Assembly (NCBI GenBank): GCA_964605705.1
Contig: CAZSDW010000056.1
Coordinates: forward strand, 1-17,431
Source: CAZSDW01 sp964605705
GTDB lineage: Bacteria; Fidelibacterota; UBA2242
Reading direction: 5' to 3'
DNA length: 17,431 nt
Below, in pieces: positions 1 to 8,337 of this stretch (within the stretch, counting starts at the first letter, position 1; each line of letters starts with the position of its first letter). A program made the translations under genes and the position numbers. The notes below the pieces were generated by a model. It made no database searches. It saw only the letters and a list, made by a program, of their open reading frames with translations, and was not told where the DNA came from.

Positions 1-97
1 TGAAATTATTCACTCAATATTTTTAGTTTTTAGCATAAAATTTTACTGGTTCCACTCTAAATTTGTTTTGTGATTACTTTTATCAAGGTAATCTGAC

Positions 98-114
98 ATT
101 ATGTCGGTCATAAT
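98..114. promoter_or_regulatory. Small inverted repeat upstream of htpG
   Basis: ATTATG and CATAAT form a perfect 6-bp inverted repeat around a 5-base loop, followed by a run of five T. It lies about 65 bases before htpG. It could be the weak terminator of a gene left of the window or an operator for htpG; the stem is too AT-rich to decide. I see no CIRCE element and no convincing heat-shock promoter in bases 1-180, and no coding region there. Confidence 0.25.
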
Positions 115-180
115 TTTTGGCATGGTATTGGTACCTCTGATTGCCGATTTTTAAATTTAACCAGCAGAAGGAGCAGATAA

Positions 181-2055
181 ATGGCGAAAGATAGTCAAAG
201 TGTAAAAAAAACCTACAAGTTCAAAGCGGAACTCTCCCAGTTACTTCACCTGATTGTACATTCATTATATACTCATCCCGAAGTATTTCTAAGGGAATTA
301 ATCTCAAACGCTTCCGATGCGTTGAATAAAGTTCGTTTTCTTCAGCTCACCAACCAGAAGATCATCGATCCTGATACAGAGCTGAAGATATCCATCAGTC
401 TGGACTCGAAGAAGAAACTCTTCACCATCGATGATTCGGGGATCGGAATGACCGAGGATGAATTGATAAAAAATATCGGTACGGTGGCAAATTCCGGCAC
501 CTTGAAATTTCTTGAAGAAATACAGAAAAACGGTAAAGCCCCGGAAGGCGACCTGATCGGACAATTTGGGGTAGGTTTTTATTCGGTATTTATGGTTACT
601 GACGAAGTAATAATCGAAACCCGGCACGCAGATCCGGATTCGAGAGCATATCGCTGGATTTCCGATGGAAAAGGCAGCTTCAGCATTGAGGAAATCGATC
701 GGAAAAAACGCGGAACCTCGATCAGTTTTCACCTGAAAGATGAACATAAAGATTTCAGCGAGGATTATCGTGTTAAATCGGTGGTTAAGAAATACTCAAA
801 TTTTGTCGATTTTCCGGTTGAGATTGACAAAGAGAAAATCAATAAAGTGGAAGCCCTCTGGCGTAAATCGAAAGATGATCTGAAAGAGGACGAATTAACC
901 GAGTTTTATAAATTTGTCGCCAGTGACTTTGAAGCACCTCTCGGTCACCTGCATCTGTCACTGGAGGGTACGGTGAATTTTAAAGCATTACTGTTTGTGC
1001 CGCCAAAAGCACCCATGAATCTCTTCTACGATCTGGATAATAAGGGGCTGCATCTCTATTCGAACCGGGTTTTTATTCAGGATGATGCCAAGGAACTTCT
1101 GCCCGAGTACCTGAAGTTTATCAGCGGCGTTGTCGATACCGAAGATTTGCCGCTGAATGTTTCCAGGGAAGTTACCCAGCATAGCCCCGTGATGCAAAAA
1201 ATCAAAGATATATTGACCAGTCGGATTCTTGGCATGATGGAAGACTGGGCGAAAAACGATCCTGGTAAATTTGAAAAACTCTATGAAAACTTTGGACCGC
1301 TGTTTAAAACAGGCTTGAACAGTGATTTTACAAACCGGGATAAGATCCTGAAACTGTTGCGTTTTGAGTCAACTGCTAAACCGAAAGGTGAAATGGTTTC
1401 CCTGGAGGATTATGTTTCCCGGATGACGAAAAAGCAAAAGGAAATCTACTATCTGACCGGTGAAAGTCGTGACATTGTTGAGAAAAATCCAAACCTTGAA
1501 TATTTTCGTAAAAATGACGTTGAAGTGCTTCTCTTGACCGATCCGGTCGATATATTCATTATTCCGTCAATCAATGAATTTGATAAAAAACCGCTGAAAT
1601 CAATCGAAAAAGCGGATATCGATTTAGGAGAAGATAAAAAATCCAGGGAAGATCAGGAGAGTGAATCACTGAATGAAGATATGGTGAAGTCCCTGATCAA
1701 AGTTTTCAAGGAAACGCTTGGGGAGAAAGTCGAAGATGTCAAATCGTCAAAACGTCTGGTCAGCTCACCAGTGACATTGGTTGTGGGAAAAGATGGTCTG
1801 GATCCGCAAATGGAACGTATGATGAAGTTGATGAACCAGGACGTTTCTCCTCAGAAAAAAATCCTGGAGATTAATCCCACTCATCCGATTATTAAAAACC
1901 TGTCCCGTCGAAATATCGGTGACAGTACGGATGTTATTTTGAGAAAATCAATTCTGCAATTGTATGAATCAGCAATGTTGATCGAAGGAAATTTGAGCAA
2001 TCCGACCGAATTCGTACAACGCATGAATGAGTTGATGGAAGAAGCGACCAAATAA
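181..2055 (+). CDS. htpG: Hsp90-family molecular chaperone HtpG
   Basis: Cytosolic ATP-dependent dimeric chaperone that helps client proteins fold under stress. The 624-residue product has the normal bacterial length. The N-terminal GHKL ATPase domain shows ELISNASDA near residues 39-47 (catalytic Glu39 and Mg-binding Asn43), DSGIGM at 85-90, the ATP-lid start NIGTVANSGT at 99-108 and GQFGVGFYS at 127-135. The middle domain carries PLNVSRE, whose Arg contacts the ATP gamma-phosphate in Hsp90 proteins. The C-terminal dimerisation domain is complete and ends MEEATK; as usual in bacteria there is no MEEVD tail. A strong Shine-Dalgarno AGGAG lies 8 bases before the ATG. The gene appears monocistronic, with its own terminator downstream. 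Function is secure from the family motifs. Confidence 0.98.
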   Translation: MAKDSQSVKKTYKFKAELSQLLHLIVHSLYTHPEVFLRELISNASDALNKVRFLQLTNQKIIDPDTELKISISLDSKKKLFTIDDSGIGMTEDELIKNIGTVANSGTLKFLEEIQKNGKAPEGDLIGQFGVGFYSVFMVTDEVIIETRHADPDSRAYRWISDGKGSFSIEEIDRKKRGTSISFHLKDEHKDFSEDYRVKSVVKKYSNFVDFPVEIDKEKINKVEALWRKSKDDLKEDELTEFYKFVASDFEAPLGHLHLSLEGTVNFKALLFVPPKAPMNLFYDLDNKGLHLYSNRVFIQDDAKELLPEYLKFISGVVDTEDLPLNVSREVTQHSPVMQKIKDILTSRILGMMEDWAKNDPGKFEKLYENFGPLFKTGLNSDFTNRDKILKLLRFESTAKPKGEMVSLEDYVSRMTKKQKEIYYLTGESRDIVEKNPNLEYFRKNDVEVLLLTDPVDIFIIPSINEFDKKPLKSIEKADIDLGEDKKSREDQESESLNEDMVKSLIKVFKETLGEKVEDVKSSKRLVSSPVTLVVGKDGLDPQMERMMKLMNQDVSPQKKILEINPTHPIIKNLSRRNIGDSTDVILRKSILQLYESAMLIEGNLSNPTEFVQRMNELMEEATK

Positions 2056-2080
2056 ATTTCTTCCATAATCGCCTAATTTT

Positions 2081-2120
2081 TAATAGCTTCTATCTGTAAA
2101 AAGGTAGAAGTTATTATTTT
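2081..2120 (+). terminator. Rho-independent terminator after htpG
   Basis: A 14-bp stem (2081-2094 with 2103-2116, including two G-U pairs) closes an 8-base loop and is followed by TTTT at 2117-2120. It lies 25 bases after the htpG stop codon and separates htpG from the obg operon. Confidence 0.7.
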
Positions 2121-2199
2121 AACAAATAGTTGTTGAAACTTGTCAAAACATATTTAGTTTAAACCGGTGAAAAGATGAAATTTTACTACGAGCGTGACG

Positions 2200-3171
2200 A
2201 TGTTTGTTGACTGGACCAAAGTCTATGTAAAATCCGGAAATGGTGGCAATGGAAGTGTGGCATTCCGAAGAGAAAAACATGTTCCCAAAGGGGGACCATA
2301 TGGTGGCGATGGCGGTCGCGGTGGTGATATTATTGTCAAAGTAGATGATAATCTTTTTACACTTCAAGACATCAAATATCATAAATCTTATAGAGCCAAA
2401 AACGGCGGTCCCGGTCAGGGCGCCAGAAAAACCGGGCAGGATGCCTTACCGGTAATCATTCAGGTGCCTCCAGGAACGGTAATCATCGATCAGGATGATG
2501 GTAGTATCTTAGCAGATTTAACCGAAAGAGATGCCTCGGTCGTGGTTGCTCAAGGCGGAAAAGGTGGCAGAGGTAATGCGACTTTTGCGAGTTCGACAAA
2601 CCGGACGCCACGATATTCGGAACCTGGAATACCGGGAATTGAAAAGAATCTGATCCTCGAGCTGAAGGTGATTTCCGATGTTGGATTGGTTGGATTTCCA
2701 AATGCCGGGAAATCGACTTTAATTTCAAAAATCAGTGCTGCCCGACCTAAAATAGCCGACTATCCATTTACGACATTGACTCCGAATCTCGGGATTGTCA
2801 AATACGGCACTTATCGCAGTTTTGTCATGGCAGATATTCCGGGGTTAATCGAGGGAGCGCATCTGGGAAAAGGACTCGGACACCGTTTTCTGAGGCATCT
2901 GGAACGCACGAAAGTTCTGGTATTTCTGATCGAGTTGATTGAACCGGACATCCCTAAGCAATACAATACTTTGAATACGGAACTTGAACAGTTCAATGTC
3001 ATATTCAAAGACAAACCGCGACTGATTGCTTTATCAAAATCCGATCTTGACCAAAATTATGAGTTACCCGATATTCCCGGTATCGATATCGTTCCTATCT
3101 CTGCTGTTAATGGTGACGGGCTCACTCAATTAGTGCAAACTATTGTTAAACTGTTAGATAGTGATGCATAA
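2200..3171 (+). CDS. obg: Obg/CgtA GTPase, ribosome-associated
   Basis: Essential GTPase of the Obg family, which binds the 50S subunit and links ribosome maturation to nutrient and stress state. From the ATG at 2200 the product is 323 residues. Residues 1-158 form the glycine-rich Obg fold (FVDWTKVYVKSGNGGNGS, then GGPYGGDGGRGG). The G domain follows, with G1 GFPNAGKST at 165-173, G2 around FTTLTPN, G3 DIPG at 212-215, G4 SKSD at 279-282 (the textbook form is NKxD) and G5 SAV at 301-303. There is no C-terminal extension such as OCT. A GTG at 2194 would add two residues, but Obg proteins normally begin MFVD, so ATG 2200 is preferred. The Shine-Dalgarno is weak (GAG 7 bases upstream). It heads the run of genes through to murA and overlaps dprA. 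Confidence 0.96.
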   Translation: MFVDWTKVYVKSGNGGNGSVAFRREKHVPKGGPYGGDGGRGGDIIVKVDDNLFTLQDIKYHKSYRAKNGGPGQGARKTGQDALPVIIQVPPGTVIIDQDDGSILADLTERDASVVVAQGGKGGRGNATFASSTNRTPRYSEPGIPGIEKNLILELKVISDVGLVGFPNAGKSTLISKISAARPKIADYPFTTLTPNLGIVKYGTYRSFVMADIPGLIEGAHLGKGLGHRFLRHLERTKVLVFLIELIEPDIPKQYNTLNTELEQFNVIFKDKPRLIALSKSDLDQNYELPDIPGIDIVPISAVNGDGLTQLVQTIVKLLDSDA

Positions 3172-4252
3172 TATTCGTTCAGCTTTAAGATTGACCGGAA
3201 TTCCGGGGATGGGTCCACGGCGGATACTGAATGCCTATCATCATTTCAAGTCAATCGACCGAATTCTCGAGGCTGGCATTAATGAACTATGCCAGGTGCC
3301 GGGAATCGATATTCGTCTGGCAAAAAGTATAAAATCCACAAACACGACCGAATTTGTCGATGAGCAGCTTTCGCTATTGGAAAAAAGCCCTTTCAAAGTG
3401 ACTACTATTTTTGATGAAGATTATCCCATAAAATTAAAGAACATCTACGATCCGCCTATTTTGCTCTATTATCTTGGCAAGTTCGTTGATAGTGACGAAG
3501 ATGCCCTTGCGATCGTCGGTACCAGGGCTCCCAGCAGCTACGGAAAATCAGTTATAAATACATTAGTAAAAGAGTTGGTTGCGCAAAATCTTACGATTGT
3601 CAGTGGATTTGCCCGCGGAATCGATACAATGGCACATAAGGCAGTAATTCAGAATGGCGGACGAACAATTGCTGTACTCGGCAATGGCATTGACCGGATT
3701 TATCCGGCGGAAAACCGATCATTGAAAATCCAGATCATAGAGAATGGAGTATATTGTTCAGAATTTCCACTGGGTACCAAACCGGATGCTGTTAATTTCC
3801 CGAGAAGGAACCGAATTATCTCAGGATTGTGTCTGGGAACCTTTGTCATTGAGGCGGGTGAGAAGAGCGGTGCGATTCTGACAGCTTATTATGCAGTCGA
3901 TCAAAATCGGGAAGTTTTCGCGCTGCCAGGCAGGGTAAACGATAGCAAGAGTAAAGGCACCAATCGACTGATTCAAAGAGGCGCAAAACTTGTTCTTGAT
4001 GTTGAGGATATTTTAAATGAAATCGAGAAAATCCGGAAATATTCCGTTAAAACAAAACAGATAGATCTGGATTTCAAATTATCCGGCAGGGAGAAAGTGG
4101 TTTTTGATGCACTATCCAATGAACCTGTCAATATTGATATTTTGGCACAACAGTCCAACATGTCGTCGTTTGAAATTTTACCAATTCTTTTAAACCTTGA
4201 ACTTAATGGATACATCCGGCAGTTGGCTGGGAAGATGTTTATCAGAGCATGA
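3164..4252 (+). CDS. dprA: DNA processing protein DprA (Smf)
   Basis: DprA binds incoming single-stranded DNA and loads RecA during natural transformation. The product is about 362 residues, of normal length. Residues 10-60 hold a helix-hairpin-helix-like region (GIPGMGPRRI, then CQVPGID). The Rossmann-type core shows IVGTRAPSSYG near 118, VSGFARGIDTMAHK near 147, FPRRNRIISGL near 212, EAGEKSGAILTAYYA near 230, EVFALPG near 250 and KGTNRLIQRGA near 264. A winged-helix DprA C-terminal domain occupies about 305-362. The start lies inside the end of obg, and a GTG at 3161 is an equally possible start one codon earlier. The stop overlaps the next gene as ATGA. Obg-dprA adjacency points to a housekeeping locus. 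Confidence 0.95.
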   Translation: MHNIRSALRLTGIPGMGPRRILNAYHHFKSIDRILEAGINELCQVPGIDIRLAKSIKSTNTTEFVDEQLSLLEKSPFKVTTIFDEDYPIKLKNIYDPPILLYYLGKFVDSDEDALAIVGTRAPSSYGKSVINTLVKELVAQNLTIVSGFARGIDTMAHKAVIQNGGRTIAVLGNGIDRIYPAENRSLKIQIIENGVYCSEFPLGTKPDAVNFPRRNRIISGLCLGTFVIEAGEKSGAILTAYYAVDQNREVFALPGRVNDSKSKGTNRLIQRGAKLVLDVEDILNEIEKIRKYSVKTKQIDLDFKLSGREKVVFDALSNEPVNIDILAQQSNMSSFEILPILLNLELNGYIRQLAGKMFIRA

Positions 4253-5913
4253 ATGAAGAAAAAACAGCGATAATTATCACCTTAGTTATACTGGGTCTGC
4301 GATCTATTTTTGCACAGAATATGCCGGTTGTACCTGTGCGCATATATCAGATGGATGACTGGATTTCATATAAAAATAGTAATTATGTAACAAGTTTTTG
4401 TGAGGGCAATGAGTTTATCTATTTTGGAACCAGCGGGGGTGTTGTTCCTTATCACAAATACCAGAATGAATTTTATGATCCCTATACCAAGAGCGACGGC
4501 ATGTCAGACGATTATATCACGGCTGTCTGGTTTGATTTCAGTACCGGTTATTTATGGGCATCCAATCGGGAGGGTGTCAGCTATCTGAATCCGACCGCGG
4601 ATCACTGGGAAAATATTTCCAATGGAACGCTCGCAATCCCGGAATCGGAGAAAATTATTCAATTGGGTACCGATAATAATGCCGTGATTGCGCATTCATC
4701 CAACGATGAATATATTTCCATAAATAAAAGAATCGGGTTTGTCCAGGATCGTATTAATACTTCTGAAACGTCAGTGAATTGGGCACCAAACCGGATTGAT
4801 TCGGTACCGACGCTCAGTATGTACTCGATTAATCCGCCATATCGCATTGATCCTGACGGTACTGTTTATGATGATAATTTTCAGGAATATACGGTAAATC
4901 TCTTTCATTCGGATGCCAAACTGGATATTTATGGCGGAATCTGGGGATTAGGAATCCTCACCGGCGATAAAAATGTCAAAATGTTGGAAGTTCACCCATT
5001 TGGTCCATTACAGAATAATATCAGCACTTTTACGATTACCGATGAACAAATTTGGGTCGCAAATTTTAAAGCGAATAAATCTTCATCACCAGCAAGAACC
5101 GGTATCTCTGTCATGAATTTTAATACCGGTGACTGGACTTATTATGAGGATCGGTTTATTCCGGAATTGACAACTGAGGTTGTCAATGATGTCGCAGCGG
5201 ATAGAGAAGCTAATATCTGGGTAGGTTCGGATCAGGGATTAAGTATTTTTATATCCGAAAGAAACCGATGGAAGCATTACTCCATGGCGCAGGGCTTGAA
5301 GGATGAGGTTGTCTGGACTATTGCCGTGGAAGATACTGTTGCCTGGATCGGAACTCCGCTTGGATTAAATAAAATTTCCTTGCCTGGCTTTAAAATTAAA
5401 CGGGTGTATTTGACCCACAGTAAGCAGCATATGAAAATATTCAAGATTGTTAGTGATAAAAATTATGTCTGGATCGGTACGGATAATGGATTATATTCCA
5501 TTGACAAAGTGTCTAATATTGTCGAACATTACAGCATGAATGGTGATAAGATTGGTATCGATAAAGCAGTGGCTTCAAATGTTTATTCCATAGCATCCAA
5601 CGATTCGGTCACTATCTTTTCTCAGTATGATGGACTTTATCTTTATAATCACTTGAATAATGACTTTCAGAAATGTCCGTATGTGACTGATTATCAAGTA
5701 ATTGATATGGATTTAGATATGGATTATCTATGGCTTGGAACCGAATGCGGTGCCTATTTGGTTCGCCTGAATGACTTTTATACCGAACATTACAGGACCG
5801 TTGATGGATTAGCAGGAAACATCGTAAATCATCTTGTAATCGATGGTGAATATATCTGGTTTGGTACCGATCAGGGACTGACCAGGTATAACTGGAGGCA
5901 CTATGCAAATTAA
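4249..5913 (+). CDS. Secreted beta-propeller protein with Reg_prop-type repeats
   Basis: A 554-residue exported protein. Residues 1-23 form a signal peptide (hydrophobic ITLVILGLRSIFAQ, cleavage probably after FAQ). The rest is built of blades with the [IVL]W[IVFL]G[ST]xxG[LVA] motif of 'two-component regulator propeller' repeats: IYFGTSGGV at 57, LWASNREGV at 102, IWVGSDQGL at 323, AWIGTPLGL at 366, VWIGTDNGL at 407, LWLGTECGA at 494 and IWFGTDQGL at 536. In sensor proteins these blades precede a histidine kinase, but here no kinase, transmembrane anchor or output domain follows, so the protein is probably a free periplasmic or secreted propeller. The start overlaps the dprA stop (ATGA) and the end overlaps the GWxTD gene by 11 bases, so coupled translation is likely. 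Ligand or partner unknown. Confidence 0.85.
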   Translation: MNEEKTAIIITLVILGLRSIFAQNMPVVPVRIYQMDDWISYKNSNYVTSFCEGNEFIYFGTSGGVVPYHKYQNEFYDPYTKSDGMSDDYITAVWFDFSTGYLWASNREGVSYLNPTADHWENISNGTLAIPESEKIIQLGTDNNAVIAHSSNDEYISINKRIGFVQDRINTSETSVNWAPNRIDSVPTLSMYSINPPYRIDPDGTVYDDNFQEYTVNLFHSDAKLDIYGGIWGLGILTGDKNVKMLEVHPFGPLQNNISTFTITDEQIWVANFKANKSSSPARTGISVMNFNTGDWTYYEDRFIPELTTEVVNDVAADREANIWVGSDQGLSIFISERNRWKHYSMAQGLKDEVVWTIAVEDTVAWIGTPLGLNKISLPGFKIKRVYLTHSKQHMKIFKIVSDKNYVWIGTDNGLYSIDKVSNIVEHYSMNGDKIGIDKAVASNVYSIASNDSVTIFSQYDGLYLYNHLNNDFQKCPYVTDYQVIDMDLDMDYLWLGTECGAYLVRLNDFYTEHYRTVDGLAGNIVNHLVIDGEYIWFGTDQGLTRYNWRHYAN

Positions 5914-7177
5914 GACGACTTGTTTTTTCTTACTTATATTTACCCTTGCATTTGCAGGTTCTGATAATAACCACTCACAAAATCGATATGTTGAAAAATC
6001 CGATTTACCGGTTTTTTATTATGAAATCGGAACATACCCGATCATCAATCGCGATTCAATTCAAGTTCAAATAAGGACAAAGGTGCCTTTCGACGCCGTT
6101 CAATTTTTAAAGGTGGGTGATACCTTTATCGCCAAGTACGAAATATCCATTTTAATCCTCGATGAAAAGGAAGATAAGACCGCATCAAGGATATGGGAAC
6201 AGGAATTACAGACTAAGGTCTTTAACGAAACGAATTCCCAGGAACTGTTCGATATCAATGAAGTTCAATTCACCATTTTACCTGGAAAATATTCCGTGAT
6301 AATTGGCGTCATGGACCTGGATACTAAGAAAAAGAATATTCGGAAAGAAAAGCTGGAACTCGATAAATTTTATGCAAAATCGATCACGATAAGTAACATT
6401 AATATTATTGAACAGGTAGTGACGGATAAAGATGGAAATATCGGAGACATTACATCGATTGAAGGAACGGTTACCGATGCGAATCCAAAATTTACGGTGA
6501 GTTTTGATGTCCTTTCCGATAGTGGTAATGGTGAAATCCAGTACAAAATATTTACCGTTGATGATAAGGAGGTGATCTCAAAAACCTTCAAAGAATCCTT
6601 CGCAAACGGAATTTCGAAGAAACGGATTAGCATCGATCGAACAAAACTGGGCTATTCCAAATATAAAATCAAAGTCATCGTTAAAATCGGAAATGAATCT
6701 GTCAGCCGGGAGAAGATATTCCAATTGCGCTGGTTTGGCATGTCGAACCTTATTGATGATTTGGATCAAGCGATTGAACAGATGAAATATATTGCAAGTG
6801 CAAAAAGTATCAAAGGATTCAAAAAAGCCAGCGAGAAAGAGAAAAAGGAGAAATTTATCAAGTTCTGGGAACAGCAGGATCCAACCCCCGGGACAGCTGA
6901 GAATGAGTTAATGAATGAGTATTACCGGCGGGTCCGCTATTCCAACGAGAATTTTTCCGGGATTACGGAAGGGTGGAGAACTGATATGGGAATGATATTT
7001 ATTCTTTTTGGTCCACCCAATGATATTGAGCGTCACCCCTTTGAGCTGGATTCAAAGCCCTATGAAATCTGGTATTACCTCGAAATCAGCAAGTCATTCA
7101 TTTTTATTGATGAGTCCGGTTTTGGGGATTATCGGCTTTCAAGGCAAAATTATAACGATGACATTTTTCGTTATTAG
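5903..7177 (+). CDS. GWxTD domain-containing exported protein
   Basis: A 424-residue protein. Residues 1-18 are a signal peptide (FFLLIFTLAFAG). Residues 30-275 look like a run of beta-rich domains. The C-terminal GWxTD domain spans about 285-415: EGWRTDMGMIFILFGPP at 356-372, carrying GWRTD, then KPYEIWYYLE and the terminal FIDESGFGDYRL. GWxTD domains are found mainly in FCB-group and related bacteria and have no established biochemical role. The ATG at 5903 has GGAGG four bases upstream and lies inside the end of the propeller gene, suggesting the two exported proteins are made together and may work together. The stop TAG at 7175-7177 overlaps the Shine-Dalgarno of the following gene. Family assignment is firm; function unknown. 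Confidence 0.88.
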   Translation: MQIKTTCFFLLIFTLAFAGSDNNHSQNRYVEKSDLPVFYYEIGTYPIINRDSIQVQIRTKVPFDAVQFLKVGDTFIAKYEISILILDEKEDKTASRIWEQELQTKVFNETNSQELFDINEVQFTILPGKYSVIIGVMDLDTKKKNIRKEKLELDKFYAKSITISNINIIEQVVTDKDGNIGDITSIEGTVTDANPKFTVSFDVLSDSGNGEIQYKIFTVDDKEVISKTFKESFANGISKKRISIDRTKLGYSKYKIKVIVKIGNESVSREKIFQLRWFGMSNLIDDLDQAIEQMKYIASAKSIKGFKKASEKEKKEKFIKFWEQQDPTPGTAENELMNEYYRRVRYSNENFSGITEGWRTDMGMIFILFGPPNDIERHPFELDSKPYEIWYYLEISKSFIFIDESGFGDYRLSRQNYNDDIFRY

Positions 7178-7189
7178 AGGAAAAAACCG

Positions 7190-8266
7190 TTGAATACGAC
7201 ACGAGTTGCAGTGATTGCCGGTGATGGCGTCGGTCCTGATTTAATCACCCAGGTTGCTAAGGTCGCTACTGCGCTGAATAAACGATGTGATTGCCATATT
7301 GAACTGACAAATTTTCCCTACAGTGCCGATTATTATCTGAAATCAAAAATCTCTATTCCTGAAGAATTCATAGACCAGATTTCCTTGAATTACAATGCAA
7401 TTCTATTAGGTCCTTTAGGTGATCCCCGAATTCCGGATATGATCCATGCCAAAGAGATTATTTTCAAACTCCGGAATCGCCTGAACCTTAAAATGAACAT
7501 TCACCCGGTGAAACTCTATCGCTCCTGGCTCTCATCAATCAAAGATGCCGAAATGAAAACGATCGATCTGTTTATTATCCGGGATAATGTCGAGGATGCC
7601 ACGTCCATGCATGAACATTCTTTCAATCAGGATAAAGACACTGAAGTGCTGATGCGGACAAATGTTGTCATTCGAAAAAATGCCGACGATTTTATTAAAT
7701 CAGCTTTGCACTATGCCAGCTTAAAAAACCGGAATAGCATCTGTTTTTGTGACCGTCAGTTAATTCTACCGGAGAGTCACCTTTTCTGGAAATCGATTAT
7801 CACAGAACATTCGGCTGAATTTCCCGGATTGCAGATCAGTTATATGATGTCGAATACGGTTATCAGGGAGATTATTGAAAATCCGGATGAGTTCGAAGTC
7901 ATTTTGACAACCGGTTATACCGGTGATATTTTATCTTCTCTGGCAGCAGTCATTACTGGTGGATTTGGTTTGTACTATACAATTGAGACCAATCCCGATT
8001 TAATTACTGTGTATCGAATTCGGCAGAGTGCATCCAATAAATATGCCGGACATAATACGGCAAATCCTCTGGGAGCGATTCTTGCTTTGAAAAACATTCT
8101 GGAAGATCAGGATCTGAGTTCAGAAGCGGAATTGCTTGGAAAAGCGATCGAAAACAATTTTGAAAACCACCTGGTAACAATTGATCTGGGTGGGATTATC
8201 GGTACGGAAGAGGTGGGGGATTATATTTGTGATTTTATTTTGAAAAAGTCCGGGATTAGCGGTTAA
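7190..8266 (+). CDS. Isocitrate/isopropylmalate dehydrogenase-family protein with degenerate active site
   Basis: A 358-residue protein with the whole fold of the beta-decarboxylating dehydrogenase family (LeuB, Icd, tartrate dehydrogenase): N-terminal VAVIAGDGVGPDLI at 6-19, ILLGPLGDPR at 71-80, TGDILSSLAAVITGGFG at 244-260 and ANPLGAILAL at 291-300. By hand alignment to LeuB, Arg95 and Arg131 of the substrate site are kept, but the second Arg (NLRP) is His105, the catalytic Tyr is missing, the catalytic Lys is Arg189, the metal-binding Asp from the partner subunit is Ser221 and one of the two Asp in GDILSDEAA is Ser250; only Asp246 remains. The cofactor motif HGSAPD reads RQSASN. A normal NAD- and metal-dependent oxidative decarboxylation therefore seems unlikely. 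The start is TTG with AGAGG 9 bases upstream. PdxA is another NAD-dependent relative, but the sequence fits LeuB better. Confidence 0.8.
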   Translation: MNTTRVAVIAGDGVGPDLITQVAKVATALNKRCDCHIELTNFPYSADYYLKSKISIPEEFIDQISLNYNAILLGPLGDPRIPDMIHAKEIIFKLRNRLNLKMNIHPVKLYRSWLSSIKDAEMKTIDLFIIRDNVEDATSMHEHSFNQDKDTEVLMRTNVVIRKNADDFIKSALHYASLKNRNSICFCDRQLILPESHLFWKSIITEHSAEFPGLQISYMMSNTVIREIIENPDEFEVILTTGYTGDILSSLAAVITGGFGLYYTIETNPDLITVYRIRQSASNKYAGHNTANPLGAILALKNILEDQDLSSEAELLGKAIENNFENHLVTIDLGGIIGTEEVGDYICDFILKKSGISG

Positions 8267-8337
8267 TAAGCTTGGCTGATTTTCAGTTATTATTTGAATT
8301 ATTGATGAAAACTTAAATAGATACCGGGGCAAAATTA

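Noticed and set aside
117..135. Sigma-54 promoter TGGCATG-GTAT-TGGTA upstream of htpG
   Set aside because: The -12 element has GG in place of the nearly invariant GC, and there is no supporting activator site.
1..180. CIRCE or heat-shock sigma control of htpG
   Set aside because: I looked for the TTAGCACTC inverted repeat and for a sigma-32-like promoter and saw neither.
304..747. 147-codon - strand frame inside htpG
   Set aside because: It lies entirely antisense to a well-conserved Hsp90 ATPase domain and has no recognisable motif.
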